This document shows, piece by piece, positions 1 to 8,074 of a DNA stretch of 64,000 nucleotides. Position 1 is the stretch's first letter. Every line of letters starts with the position of its first letter. The position numbers and the translations under genes were made by a program. The notes beneath the pieces were generated by a model. It saw only the letters and a list, made by a program, of their open reading frames with translations. It made no database searches and was not told the origin of the DNA. The DNA is from Oligoflexales bacterium (GTDB taxonomy: Bacteria; Bdellovibrionota_B; Oligoflexia; Oligoflexales; JALZUQ01): NCBI GenBank assembly GCA_023301465.1, contig JALZUQ010000038.1:1-64000 (forward strand). Direction: 5' to 3'.

Positions 1-99
1 TCAAAGGCGGAGATGACATCAAAGGCGGAGATGACATCAAAGGCGGAGATGACATCAAAGGCGGAGATGACATCAAAGGCGGAGATGACATCAAAGGCG
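1..99 (+). repeat. 18-bp in-frame tandem repeat
   Basis: Five identical 18-bp units (TCAAAGGCGGAGATGACA) fill positions 1-90, and a sixth breaks off after about 9 bases. The array touches the window edge, so it probably continues upstream. Read in the frame of the downstream gene it encodes the hexapeptide KGGDDI over and over. The copies are perfect at DNA level, which points to recent slippage or unequal crossing-over. Confidence 0.95.
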
Positions 100-407
100 T
101 CAAGCAACTGCTTCTCCATATTGAGAAAGGACTAGAGCCACTTTATGATGGTGTTACAAAAAACGAACTTGTGACCGCTTTAAATCAATTTGGAGATGAG
201 GGACTCATCTTTCATAGCGTGATTTTAGACTCATGCTATAGCTCAGTAGGCAACATGGATATTTCTAGTAAAAACATTGCAGCTATCTACAGCTATAATG
301 GTGCTGCTTCCTACACCTCAATTGACTACTCTAAAAATTTTACTAAAAACCTTCAAAACGCAAGCTTTCATGAAGCTCTAGAGAACCTCCTAGATATCAA
401 GCCGTAA
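1..407 (+). CDS. 3' end of an unknown protein with KGGDDI repeats
   Basis: The frame that ends at the TAA at 405-407 is open to the left edge through the repeat, so the gene is 5'-truncated by the window; the GTG at 171 is internal. The visible part has KGGDDI repeats and then about 100 non-repetitive residues. Near the middle is VILDSCYSSV, which superficially recalls the Cys block of caspase-like and CHAT peptidases (DSC followed by small residues). No His-Gly block is visible, so a peptidase call is weak. The product is not otherwise recognised. The next gene is 144 bp downstream in the same direction and has its own SD. Confidence 0.7.
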   Translation, partial: KGGDDIKGGDDIKGGDDIKGGDDIKGGDDIKGVKQLLLHIEKGLEPLYDGVTKNELVTALNQFGDEGLIFHSVILDSCYSSVGNMDISSKNIAAIYSYNGAASYTSIDYSKNFTKNLQNASFHEALENLLDIKP

Positions 408-499
408 TATGACATTCAATCCTTATATCAATCACTTATATCCCCCCATGTAGTGACACCACCACAAAACAATGTTTTTTCGTTTAAGGGCTTTATTTT

Positions 500-525
500 C
501 TTAGGTTTTTGCATTAAAACCTAAG
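500..525 (+). promoter_or_regulatory. Perfect 10-bp hairpin upstream of the ABC-F gene
   Basis: CTTAGGTTTT (500-509) and AAAACCTAAG (516-525) are perfect inverted arms around a 6-nt loop. No T-tract follows, so it is not a typical intrinsic terminator. It ends 26 bp before the ABC-F start and could be a leader element, a weak terminator of the preceding gene or an operator. Confidence 0.4.
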
Positions 526-551
526 CTTGAAAAAGTTCAAAGGACTACCAC

Positions 552-2177
552 ATGATTAGCACAGAAAAAGTATCCCTTAGCCACGGTCAACGCACCTTAT
601 TTAAAGATGTGAGCATCAAGTTTCTTCCGGGAAACTGTTACGGACTTATTGGAGCAAATGGAGCAGGAAAATCTACTTTCCTGAAAATTCTTTCTGGAGA
701 AATTGCTCAAGATCACGGTGAAGTTCATATCCCAAATGGTTTACGTTTGGCTGTATTAAAACAAAATCAATTTGAGTTTGATGAGATTCAAGTTCTCAAA
801 ACTGTAATGATGGGAAATGCCAACCTCTATAAAATCATGGAAGAAAAAGAAGCTCTTTATGCAAAACCAGACTTCTCAGAAAAAGATGGCATCCGAGCTT
901 CAGAACTAGAAGGTGAGTTCGCAGACTTAAATGGATGGGACGCAGAGAGTCAAGCAGCAGAGATGTTAGAGAGTTTGGGGATTCCAGCAAAACTCCACGA
1001 AAAAAACATGAAGGATCTAGAGCCGGGACAAAAAGTTAGGGCTCTCCTTGCTCAAGCATTGTTTGGTGATCCAGATATTTTGCTTCTTGATGAGCCTACT
1101 AACAACTTGGACCTCGGCACTATTGCTTGGTTAGAAGAATTTTTAATTGAATTTAAAAACACGGTCATTGTTGTTTCTCACGACCGTCACTTCTTAAATA
1201 AAGTAACAACCCATATTGCAGATATTGATTTTAATAAAATCACTGTCTACACCGGAAACTATAGCTTTTGGTATCAAGCGAGTCAGTTAAACCTTAAACA
1301 AAAACAAGACCAAAACAAAAAATCTGAAGACAAAGCAAAAGAACTAAAAGATTTCATTTCGCGTTTTTCAGCCAATGCATCTAAATCTAAGCAAGCAACC
1401 TCAAGAAAGAAAATGCTTGAAAAACTAAAAGTGGAAGACATCAAACCTTCCACCAGAAAGTATCCACACATTCATTTTGAACAAGACAGAGAAGTCGGCA
1501 AAGACATTCTCCGAACATCACAACTTGCAGCAAAGGTTTCGGACCACGCAGCCTTTCAAGGTTTTGAACTACAAGTAAAAAAAGGCGATAAAATTGCTTT
1601 CATCGGTAAGAACCCTGATCCAGCAGCCCTTTTATTCCAGGTTCTCGCTGGTAAGGTAAAATCGACTAGCGGCGAATTTAGTTGGGGCGTAACCGCTAAG
1701 GTCGCATACTTCCCTAAAGACCATGATGATTACTTTGAAGAAGACATCAACCTTCTAGACTGGATGAGACAGTTCGCAGTAGAAAAAGAGGAGTTTGAAG
1801 AAGAATACCTTCGAGGGTTTTTAGGCAAAATGCTTTTCAGCGGACAAGAAGTTCATAAAAAAGCCACCGTATTATCCGGAGGTGAAAAAGTTCGATGCAT
1901 GTTAGCAAAAATCATGATGGAAAAAGCGAACGTCTTACTACTAGACGAACCAACAAACCACCTTGACCTTGAATCTATTACCGCACTAAATAGAGGTTTG
2001 GTCGCGTTTCCGGGAACTATCTTCTTTATTAGCCAAGATAGAGAAACCGTTTCTTCCATAGCTCAACGCATCATTGAGGTTTCTCCAATGGGGATTGTGG
2101 ATCGTGAGGTGAATTATGAAGAGTTTGTGACGAGAGCAGACATTCAAAAAGAACGCCAAGCTATTTATCCATCATAA
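552..2177 (+). CDS. ABC-F family ATPase, YbiT-like
   Basis: ABC-F proteins are cytosolic twin-ATPase factors that act on the ribosome. NBD1 has Walker A GANGAGKST (34-42), Walker B ILLLDE (176-181) and H-loop His210. A charged linker (about 245-300) contains the RFSANASKSKQATSRKK segment typical of YbiT-like members. NBD2 has signature LSGGE (441-445) and Walker B LLLDE (462-466). The NBD1 signature is degenerate (LEPGQ, 156-160). NBD2 lacks a normal Walker A (GKNPDPAAL, 352-360) and has Gln495 in place of the H-loop His. This leaves one canonical and one degenerate composite site. The length of 541 residues fits the family. An AAGGA SD lies 7 nt before the ATG. Confidence 0.93.
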   Translation: MISTEKVSLSHGQRTLFKDVSIKFLPGNCYGLIGANGAGKSTFLKILSGEIAQDHGEVHIPNGLRLAVLKQNQFEFDEIQVLKTVMMGNANLYKIMEEKEALYAKPDFSEKDGIRASELEGEFADLNGWDAESQAAEMLESLGIPAKLHEKNMKDLEPGQKVRALLAQALFGDPDILLLDEPTNNLDLGTIAWLEEFLIEFKNTVIVVSHDRHFLNKVTTHIADIDFNKITVYTGNYSFWYQASQLNLKQKQDQNKKSEDKAKELKDFISRFSANASKSKQATSRKKMLEKLKVEDIKPSTRKYPHIHFEQDREVGKDILRTSQLAAKVSDHAAFQGFELQVKKGDKIAFIGKNPDPAALLFQVLAGKVKSTSGEFSWGVTAKVAYFPKDHDDYFEEDINLLDWMRQFAVEKEEFEEEYLRGFLGKMLFSGQEVHKKATVLSGGEKVRCMLAKIMMEKANVLLLDEPTNHLDLESITALNRGLVAFPGTIFFISQDRETVSSIAQRIIEVSPMGIVDREVNYEEFVTRADIQKERQAIYPS

Positions 2178-2191
2178 ACATGTAAGGCTCA

Positions 2192-2884
2192 TTGATGATT
2201 CACGTTGTTGTACCTACAGGGTATTCCCCTGCTTTAGGGTTTTATCAATCTGTGCTCGAGAGTTATTCTTCTTTTGATAAAGTTAGGATCATCTGGGTTC
2301 TAGAACCTGACGCAGAATTACCACTACCTGCATCAAAACAAGTTAAAATCATTTACTTTAAAGCAAAAAACAGAATAAGCAGAATCAACAAAGCACTTGA
2401 GACCATTGATAGTGGATATGTACTTTTAAACCACCCAAGATCTATCTTAGAAAAATCAGGCATTGAAAAACTTTTCAAAACCATTCAACAACAACCATCT
2501 ATTTGGGGTGGGTTCACTCATCAGTTTGATGTTTCTCACCCAGTCCTTAAGTTTACTTCTTGGTATTCAAACAAAATTAGATTTGATTTAAGTGGGATTA
2601 TCTATTTAGATCACTGTATCTTTTTTCCTAGAAATTTTTTGAATGATTACGAATACTTTGAAGATCTAGACATATTCGAGGATACAGCATTGTCAAAAAA
2701 ACTTTTGAAACATCAAAAACCTAAACGGATTCAAAGTATCTCTAAAACTTCTGCTGTCAGGTTTGAAAAAAATGGTATTATCTATCAATCATTGATGAAC
2801 CAAATTCTAAAAATTGCATACCACCTGAGAGCTCCAAGAACCTTTATAAACAGGATATATGAAAAAGGACTGTGGTTAAATTAG
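2192..2884 (+). CDS. Small GT2-like glycosyltransferase (TIGR04283-like)
   Basis: The 230-residue protein starts with a beta strand MIHVVVPTG typical of GT-A folds. Its second half (WGGFTHQFD, a short WYSNKIRFDLSG stretch, DHCIFFPR, then DLDIFEDTALSKKL and a final basic/aromatic block) follows the order I recall for the TIGR04283 family: a G-(A/G)F-x-(L/H)-x-FD segment, a GDQ(G)-FVRR segment and an (M/F)EDxxLxxRL segment. The N-terminal DxD region is weak, so the donor is unknown. It lies 14 bp after the ABC-F gene and is probably co-transcribed. No membrane segment is seen. Confidence 0.6.
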   Translation: MMIHVVVPTGYSPALGFYQSVLESYSSFDKVRIIWVLEPDAELPLPASKQVKIIYFKAKNRISRINKALETIDSGYVLLNHPRSILEKSGIEKLFKTIQQQPSIWGGFTHQFDVSHPVLKFTSWYSNKIRFDLSGIIYLDHCIFFPRNFLNDYEYFEDLDIFEDTALSKKLLKHQKPKRIQSISKTSAVRFEKNGIIYQSLMNQILKIAYHLRAPRTFINRIYEKGLWLN

Positions 2885-2916
2885 CCCTCTTTTAATTAAC
2901 GAATTACATTAAAATA

Positions 2917-3765
2917 TTACTTACCGAGAGCATATGCTATATCTTCTATCTCACTCGAACTAGCAGAAACTCTACTCATTTGAGTATATGTTTGGATAGC
3001 TCCCGAAATTTGTTGTGCCGATCTAAATCTTTTTGCAGAATTACTTGCACTTGATGGATGACAACTCGCATTTCCACAGTGAGCGATATACAGAGACCTT
3101 CCTCTTTCAAGTCGTTCATCTGTACCACTTGATCCACTATTATTATTTAAGTTCTCGTTTGAGTTATCATTTGAATTATCGTTTGAATCATCGTCACCAT
3201 CACCGTTAAATATGTTATCAGCAGGTGAATCCCACGCATCACTATCATCACCACCAGCACTCCAAAAACCGGTAGATTTCAAGTTTATTGATGATAACTC
3301 AAACCCACTTTGACTACCAAACGAGGTTCTTGCTATTTGATGAGAAGCGTCAAAATTTTTTGATTTTAATTGACTCGAAGGAATTTGGATAACCTCAGAC
3401 TCATAGAATAAGTTAGCCTCAAAACTTTGTTCTGCACTTACAGCTCTTACTTCGTTTGCATACCAGATTTTTACGGTAAAAGAACAATTTTCAGGAAGCC
3501 TTAAATTCATTGGCGAACCGTTAGAAAACGTCTTTGACCCATAAAATGAAAAACCATTACAGATAGCATCCTGAGATCTGATTTGAACAATTGTGTGGGT
3601 TAAGTATGATCTTGGATCTTTATCATCTGCTAGTTGAAAACTATTATATGACGCCGTTGGAATTGAAAGTGAAACCAACTCACCAATTTCTTGAGATGAC
3701 TCTGTTTGTTTTTCTTCACAACTCGGTAGTATGATTAAAAATGCTATCAAAAGTAATTTCTTCAT
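2917..3765 (-). CDS. Lipoprotein with C-terminal cytochrome c-like domain
   Basis: A signal sequence ends in lipobox LPSC (Cys16), so the protein should be a lipoprotein. Residues 17-190 are a beta-rich region I do not recognise. An Asn/Asp/Ser linker (about 195-215) leads to a short cytochrome c-like domain. The haem motif is HCGNASCH, that is CX4CH (Cys230, Cys235, His236), not the usual CXXCH. Met263 in TQMSRV is the likely distal ligand, and the C-terminal helix SEIEDIAYAL is typical of cytochrome c. An electron-transfer or haem-sensing role is inferred. It converges with the glycosyltransferase gene. Confidence 0.7.
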   Translation of the reverse strand: MKKLLLIAFLIILPSCEEKQTESSQEIGELVSLSIPTASYNSFQLADDKDPRSYLTHTIVQIRSQDAICNGFSFYGSKTFSNGSPMNLRLPENCSFTVKIWYANEVRAVSAEQSFEANLFYESEVIQIPSSQLKSKNFDASHQIARTSFGSQSGFELSSINLKSTGFWSAGGDDSDAWDSPADNIFNGDGDDDSNDNSNDNSNENLNNNSGSSGTDERLERGRSLYIAHCGNASCHPSSASNSAKRFRSAQQISGAIQTYTQMSRVSASSSEIEDIAYALGK

Positions 3766-3926
3766 GATTCTCCCACAACTACAACATGTATGAACTTCAC
3801 CCCAACTTCGATTAGCATTAACTTACAAAGTATAAGACCAAGAACCTCCCTGTTAATATATCGGTATTTAGAGAAAACAATTAAAGCAATCGGTTTTTTA
3901 ATAATAATTTTAAATACTTATAAATG

Positions 3927-4364
3927 TTATTTAAAATTTTGGCCAACAGATAACGCAGCAACTTTTGAATATAAATGGAGTTTAGCTACAAAAGCAGATA
4001 AACCAGATCTTCTATTCATTGAGAGTGCCTCGGTTAATCCTGCTTCTTTTAGCCTGTTCGATGTTAATTCTTGTATTTGAGATGCAGGCTGATCATTTAC
4101 GATATCTAAAATGATATCAACAATGCCATTCACGATTAATGCTTCTGAATAAGCATCAAACCTAATCTTACCCTCTGGAAGTAAGTGAGGAATTAACCAT
4201 AGCTGAGAAATACACCCTTTGATCAAATTATCTTCGGTTTGAAGAGGCTTGTCTAATGCATCTCGTTTTTTACCTTGAGAGATTATATATGCATACTTTT
4301 GTTGAGGGTCTTTGAACTCTTGTAACTTAGATTGCAATTGATTTAATTTTTCTTGGACGTTCAT
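3927..4364 (-). CDS. sufE: SufE-type Fe-S cluster assembly protein
   Basis: SufE accepts persulfide sulfur from the cysteine desulfurase SufS and passes it to the SUF scaffold. The acceptor Cys is Cys51 in KGCISQLW, matching the family GC-x-S-(Q/R)-x-W motif. The C-terminal half (NRLKEAGLTEALSMNRRSG) is also typical: it ends in the helix with an L-(S/T)-x-x-R-x-x-G pattern. Length is 145 residues from the ATG at 4364; an upstream ATG at 4403 would add 13 residues not usual for SufE. The start overlaps the end of the cyclase gene by 38 bp. No sufBCDS genes are in the window. Confidence 0.88.
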   Translation of the reverse strand: MNVQEKLNQLQSKLQEFKDPQQKYAYIISQGKKRDALDKPLQTEDNLIKGCISQLWLIPHLLPEGKIRFDAYSEALIVNGIVDIILDIVNDQPASQIQELTSNRLKEAGLTEALSMNRRSGLSAFVAKLHLYSKVAALSVGQNFK

Positions 4365-5703
4365 CTGACAACTCTTCTTGATCAGGATTGTGATTTGATA
4401 CATTCTTTTTATTCTTAGGTTTTGACAAAAGTGGATCTAAAAAGAAAACGTAGTCACATTTAACATCGCGTATCTCATCAGGATCACTCATGGCGTAGGT
4501 TCTTATACCTTTAATATTTGCAGGAGCCAATGCAAAAACAGCCTTATCAAAGATAATACGGTCCGTTTTGCCAAATTTTTGCTTAAGTATTTTGCCAAAA
4601 TTTTGAATTCTTCTTGCTGTTCCCGGGACGTCACCTAGAGCAGTAGCTTTCTTATGAGCTTTTGGACCCATTAAACCAATAATCGCATCCCCACAGCTTA
4701 CTCCAACATCAATGTTCTCAGGTAGTTTATATTTTTCAAAAAATTTTTCTTTTGCATAGATAAGTTTAGTCGCAAAAGTGAGTGCTGAATGAATAACTTC
4801 TTGCTCATCAATGTGCTTAGTTTTAAAAATAACAACGAAAAGCTCATCTGCAATCCAATCAACAAAATAATTTCCTTTTGGCATAACTCGCTCTAAAAGT
4901 TTATTACATAAAGCGTAATAGCCTTCTAAAGCAGCTGCTAGGTGTTTAGCAGAAATTGATTTTGAAAGCTTTTGATAGTTCCGCCAGTCACTAGAGATAC
5001 ATGCACAAAATTGTTCTTCAGTAGCGAAAGTCTCTTTTAATGATTCACCTCGTCGAGCAGCCCTACGTACAATATGAGCCGGAGCAATCATGCTTCTAAA
5101 CCTGTATTCCACAAGAGCTTTTTTAATAGAGCTCATATAGGTTTTTTGTTTAAGCAAACAAGTAAATAAAAGAATACTCGAAAAAACACCCGCATTAACA
5201 TAACCATGAGGTTGATCATAGAGTGTGTAGTAATTCGCTAGACCATAGACCACAGCTTGAAAAACAGAGAACATTCCTATTGTTGGTAAAAATTGAATTG
5301 CGAAGATCGACAATGCAACCAACCCCATCCAAACTGCTGTATGATGTGCAGGATCACCTAAAGCAAGTACACTGTACATACTCAAATGATAAAAGCTGAT
5401 AAACGTAATAGTTACTACCGATGTTATCATTAGAAAAAGTTCAGGTTTACGCTGGAAAACCAAGGCAAAAAGTTTTCCTAAAAGAAAACCAACATGAAGA
5501 GGTAAAATAAGCTCTGAGATGTCTTGATTCGCAAAATAATGAACTGCACCAATCGTCAATGAGTTCAAGACTACACCAATCCATAAACCAGATGTAATTA
5601 TTTCTACATGGCGTGTAAAAACCCATCTCAAGCAAAATTCTTTTTCGCTTTTAGATTGATACTCAATTCCTAAGAAAGGTCTTTTTTTTCTGGTACTTCT
5701 CAT
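4327..5703 (-). CDS. Membrane-bound class III adenylate/guanylate cyclase
   Basis: The N-terminal 185 residues hold about six hydrophobic segments. The C-terminal domain (about 230-425) is a class III cyclase: metal Asp239 in SSDWRNYQKL, second metal Asp286 in IADELFVVIF, then DVGVSCGDAIIGLMGPKAHKK and GDVPGTARRIQ, which match the G-(I/V)-x-x-G-x-(V/A)-xxG and GDxVNxAARL blocks. It should make cAMP or cGMP at the inner face of the membrane; substrate choice cannot be settled by eye. A charged tail follows. Its end overlaps sufE, so the two are probably co-transcribed. Confidence 0.85.
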   Translation of the reverse strand: MRSTRKKRPFLGIEYQSKSEKEFCLRWVFTRHVEIITSGLWIGVVLNSLTIGAVHYFANQDISELILPLHVGFLLGKLFALVFQRKPELFLMITSVVTITFISFYHLSMYSVLALGDPAHHTAVWMGLVALSIFAIQFLPTIGMFSVFQAVVYGLANYYTLYDQPHGYVNAGVFSSILLFTCLLKQKTYMSSIKKALVEYRFRSMIAPAHIVRRAARRGESLKETFATEEQFCACISSDWRNYQKLSKSISAKHLAAALEGYYALCNKLLERVMPKGNYFVDWIADELFVVIFKTKHIDEQEVIHSALTFATKLIYAKEKFFEKYKLPENIDVGVSCGDAIIGLMGPKAHKKATALGDVPGTARRIQNFGKILKQKFGKTDRIIFDKAVFALAPANIKGIRTYAMSDPDEIRDVKCDYVFFLDPLLSKPKNKKNVSNHNPDQEELSDERPRKIKSIAI

Positions 5704-5817
5704 GACTTAGCTATCGGCAAGACTCTAAAAAGTTTGAAAGCTGAAATAATTCACCAATAAAAACAGATAGATATAAAGACAGCCTGTAGATTTCATTCTC
5801 TTATTATGACAACGAAG

Positions 5818-6492
5818 CTAGCCCAGCATTTTACTTAATTTATAGTAGGTATCAGCAGGTAAAACGGATTCGAGCTGAATCAACAACCTACCACCATCTC
5901 CAGAAACAGGCTCACCTCTTCTTTTTCGTCTGTTTTTTTTGATAAAGTCATGAGCATCCACATATAAATTTAATTTTTGCGAATAACAAGCATGGATAAT
6001 GGTAATAAAATTTAGCAAGTGGTGACTTTGTAGCAATTTTTGAGGAAGTTTTATAAAAATATTTTTCTTAAAATTATTTGAACGCAGTTGCTCTGAATCT
6101 CGAAAGCTATAAAAAAAATACTCTTCAGAAAGAGCCCAAGAAAGAACAACTATCCATTGTAAAAAAGTTGTTGGTGAGTCTTGTAGCGGCAAAATTTTAC
6201 ACTGTTTTTCTTTTAATCGTTTTGTAGATTCTGTCAAATCATGCTGCACAGCCATCACGGAATCAAAACTTAATTTTGGAAACAAAATTTTTGCTACACT
6301 ATTAAGTCTTGAAATTTTTTCTGAACCAGAGCAAACATAAACTTGATTTGCGTCGGAGGGGAAACAAGAAAAAACTCCTTTGCAACAACTCAAAGCATCA
6401 CTTTGAACCACAAATTTTTTGTCTCGAACCTGAAGCCCTCGGAAAAAATTATGCTCAAACCACTTTCTATCTAATAAACAGCAATTACTCAT
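5818..6492 (-). CDS. Unknown protein coupled to the DnaC-like gene
   Basis: I do not recognise this 224-residue protein. It has no signal peptide or clear membrane segment. The N-terminal part is Cys-rich (SNCCLLDRKW, ALSCCKGVFSC) and there is a basic patch KKNRRKRRGEP near residue 185. Its ATG overlaps the stop of the DnaC-like gene by 4 bp (ATGA), so translation is coupled. That and the basic patch suggest a nucleic-acid-related partner of the loader; this is inference. A 114-bp gap to the cyclase gene follows. Confidence 0.75.
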   Translation of the reverse strand: MSNCCLLDRKWFEHNFFRGLQVRDKKFVVQSDALSCCKGVFSCFPSDANQVYVCSGSEKISRLNSVAKILFPKLSFDSVMAVQHDLTESTKRLKEKQCKILPLQDSPTTFLQWIVVLSWALSEEYFFYSFRDSEQLRSNNFKKNIFIKLPQKLLQSHHLLNFITIIHACYSQKLNLYVDAHDFIKKNRRKRRGEPVSGDGGRLLIQLESVLPADTYYKLSKMLG

Positions 6493-7382
6493 CTGCGGTG
6501 ATCATGACCCGACAAAGTAAAGTATTCAGACATCTCATTAAGCCTAGAAAAAATACGTGGTCCTACCCTTGACAATAATGAATCAAAACCTGTGTTTCCA
6601 CTTTTTTTGAATGAAGCTTGATCATCTAAGATTCTATTAAAACTGCTTTGTGGGGAAGTTTCTTCTTGGATAACATCATGCCTATAGTTCGTGGTTGAAA
6701 CAATAACTTTGCCACGGTTATACCTACCATTCACAATTTGATCTAAAATCGTTTGTTCCCATTCTATATTACGACCTTTACCAAGCTCATCAATAAACAA
6801 AACGTCTGCATGAACCAGCGGTTCAATTAATTTTTTGTCTGAACCACCTTCGGAGTAATTGGCTTTAATATCAGAAAGTAACTGGAAAAAATCTACAAAA
6901 CGAACAGAAATACCCGCTTTAATTAATGCAAACGCCATAGCACATAAAATATAAGTTTTACCAACACCTACAGGCCCAGAAATAATTAATCCTTTAGGTC
7001 TTTTTTTGGTTGGGAATTCTGTTACCCATTTTTTGGTTAATTTTTGAAGCTGTAATCCGCTAGGAGATGAATTGGCAAACAACTCAATTTTTGCATTGGC
7101 GTATCTCGCTGGGATTTTAGCTTTATTGATAAGACGGCACATTGCCATTGGGTCATATCCAATACACCCTTGAAGATATTGACCCGAAACACTCTTTGCA
7201 GTACCAGCACATTTTCTACAATCAGCAACACATGAACATAGTTGGCTCTCCACGTAGCCCCAACCACCGGATACTAAATAACCCTTACCAAAACAGCTTT
7301 GACACTGAATCTTAAGAGCACACTGAGTTGCACCCATCTTCGGAGTTAAGGATTTGGATAGTTTGGAGTTTTCTAACATCAT
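6489..7382 (-). CDS. DnaC/IstB-like AAA+ ATPase with Cys-rich N-terminus
   Basis: The AAA+ core has Walker A GPVGVGKT (136-143), Walker B VLFIDE (194-199), sensor 1 VIVSTTNY and a C-terminal Arg-rich sensor region (IFSRLNEMSEY), the layout of DnaC/DnaI helicase loaders and IstB. The N-terminal 80 residues carry CQSCFGKG (27-34), CSC (49-51) and CRKCAGTA (55-62), two CxxCxGx(G/A) units like those of DnaJ zinc fingers. A helicase-loading role is likely by family but there is no dnaB or replication gene nearby. No transposase is adjacent, which argues against IstB. Confidence 0.82.
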   Translation of the reverse strand: MMLENSKLSKSLTPKMGATQCALKIQCQSCFGKGYLVSGGWGYVESQLCSCVADCRKCAGTAKSVSGQYLQGCIGYDPMAMCRLINKAKIPARYANAKIELFANSSPSGLQLQKLTKKWVTEFPTKKRPKGLIISGPVGVGKTYILCAMAFALIKAGISVRFVDFFQLLSDIKANYSEGGSDKKLIEPLVHADVLFIDELGKGRNIEWEQTILDQIVNGRYNRGKVIVSTTNYRHDVIQEETSPQSSFNRILDDQASFKKSGNTGFDSLLSRVGPRIFSRLNEMSEYFTLSGHDHRR

Positions 7383-7438
7383 GAACCTCGCTTAATTGCA
7401 AAGTTACCATGAATCTCAAGACACATAATGCCTAAAAT

Positions 7439-8074
7439 TTAATCTTGGTAGTTTTCAGGTGCTGTTTCTTGGCAAGCCTTCAACTTTAAACATGTTTTAT
7501 AAATACGGTGAATATTTGGAGTCTGCTGCAAGTTCACTCCGAACCGCTCTGCATTATAGCACTGAGGAATAAGTGCCATATCAGCTATTGTCAATTCGTG
7601 ACCAAAACAATACGTGCCTGCTTGATGATTGATTGTCATGATTTTTTCTAAAGCAAGAAGACCACGAGATATCCAATAGTGCATCCATTCCTTCCTCTCA
7701 CGAGGGTCGACACTATGTTTTTTTGCAACTGAAAGATTTTGCACAGGCTGAATGGAACTAGAAATCAAATATGCCATTTGTCTTACACGTGCTTTTTCAA
7801 CAGGAGAGCTCGGTAGTAATGGCTTTTTGTTGGGGTAGGATTCTTCAAGCCATTCTAATATCGCCATTGAATCAGATATTAACTCACCCTCTTGTGTCAG
7901 TAGAGCTGGCACAAAACCTAAAGGGTTTCGTTTTAAATGCTCAGGTTTAAACTGATCGCCTTTTAATAAGTTGACAGCAACTAACTCAAAAGGAATTTGC
8001 TTTTCGGTTAAAGCCCACCTCACTCGCCATGAACAAGAGGATCTCCAGTAGTGATAAAGCTTCATAGAGCTCAT
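7439..8074 (-). CDS. maiA: Zeta-class glutathione S-transferase / maleylacetoacetate isomerase
   Basis: The thioredoxin-fold N-terminus starts KLYHYWRSSCSWRVR; SSCSWR (12-17) matches the zeta-class SSCxWRVR motif with the catalytic Ser/Cys. NPLGFVPAL and DSMAILEWLEESYP are the glutathione-binding cis-Pro and Glu-Ser/Asp-Ser region. The helical C-terminal half has TIADMALIPQCYNAERF, as in maleylacetoacetate isomerases of tyrosine breakdown. No hmgA or fahA is next to it, so the substrate is not proven by context. Its start overlaps the stop of sfsA by 4 bp. Confidence 0.85.
   Translation of the reverse strand: MSSMKLYHYWRSSCSWRVRWALTEKQIPFELVAVNLLKGDQFKPEHLKRNPLGFVPALLTQEGELISDSMAILEWLEESYPNKKPLLPSSPVEKARVRQMAYLISSSIQPVQNLSVAKKHSVDPRERKEWMHYWISRGLLALEKIMTINHQAGTYCFGHELTIADMALIPQCYNAERFGVNLQQTPNIHRIYKTCLKLKACQETAPENYQD

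Noticed and set aside
1..99. CRISPR array
   Set aside because: Units are 18 bp with no spacers and are read as protein.
171..407. Separate 78-residue gene starting at the GTG at 171
   Set aside because: The frame is open through the upstream repeat to the window edge and no SD precedes the GTG.
3..407. Caspase-like peptidase call for the first gene
   Set aside because: Only a DSC-type motif is seen and no catalytic His block is visible in the window.
3790..4080. Plus-strand 96-residue frame
   Set aside because: It lies mostly antisense to sufE, which has clear family motifs.
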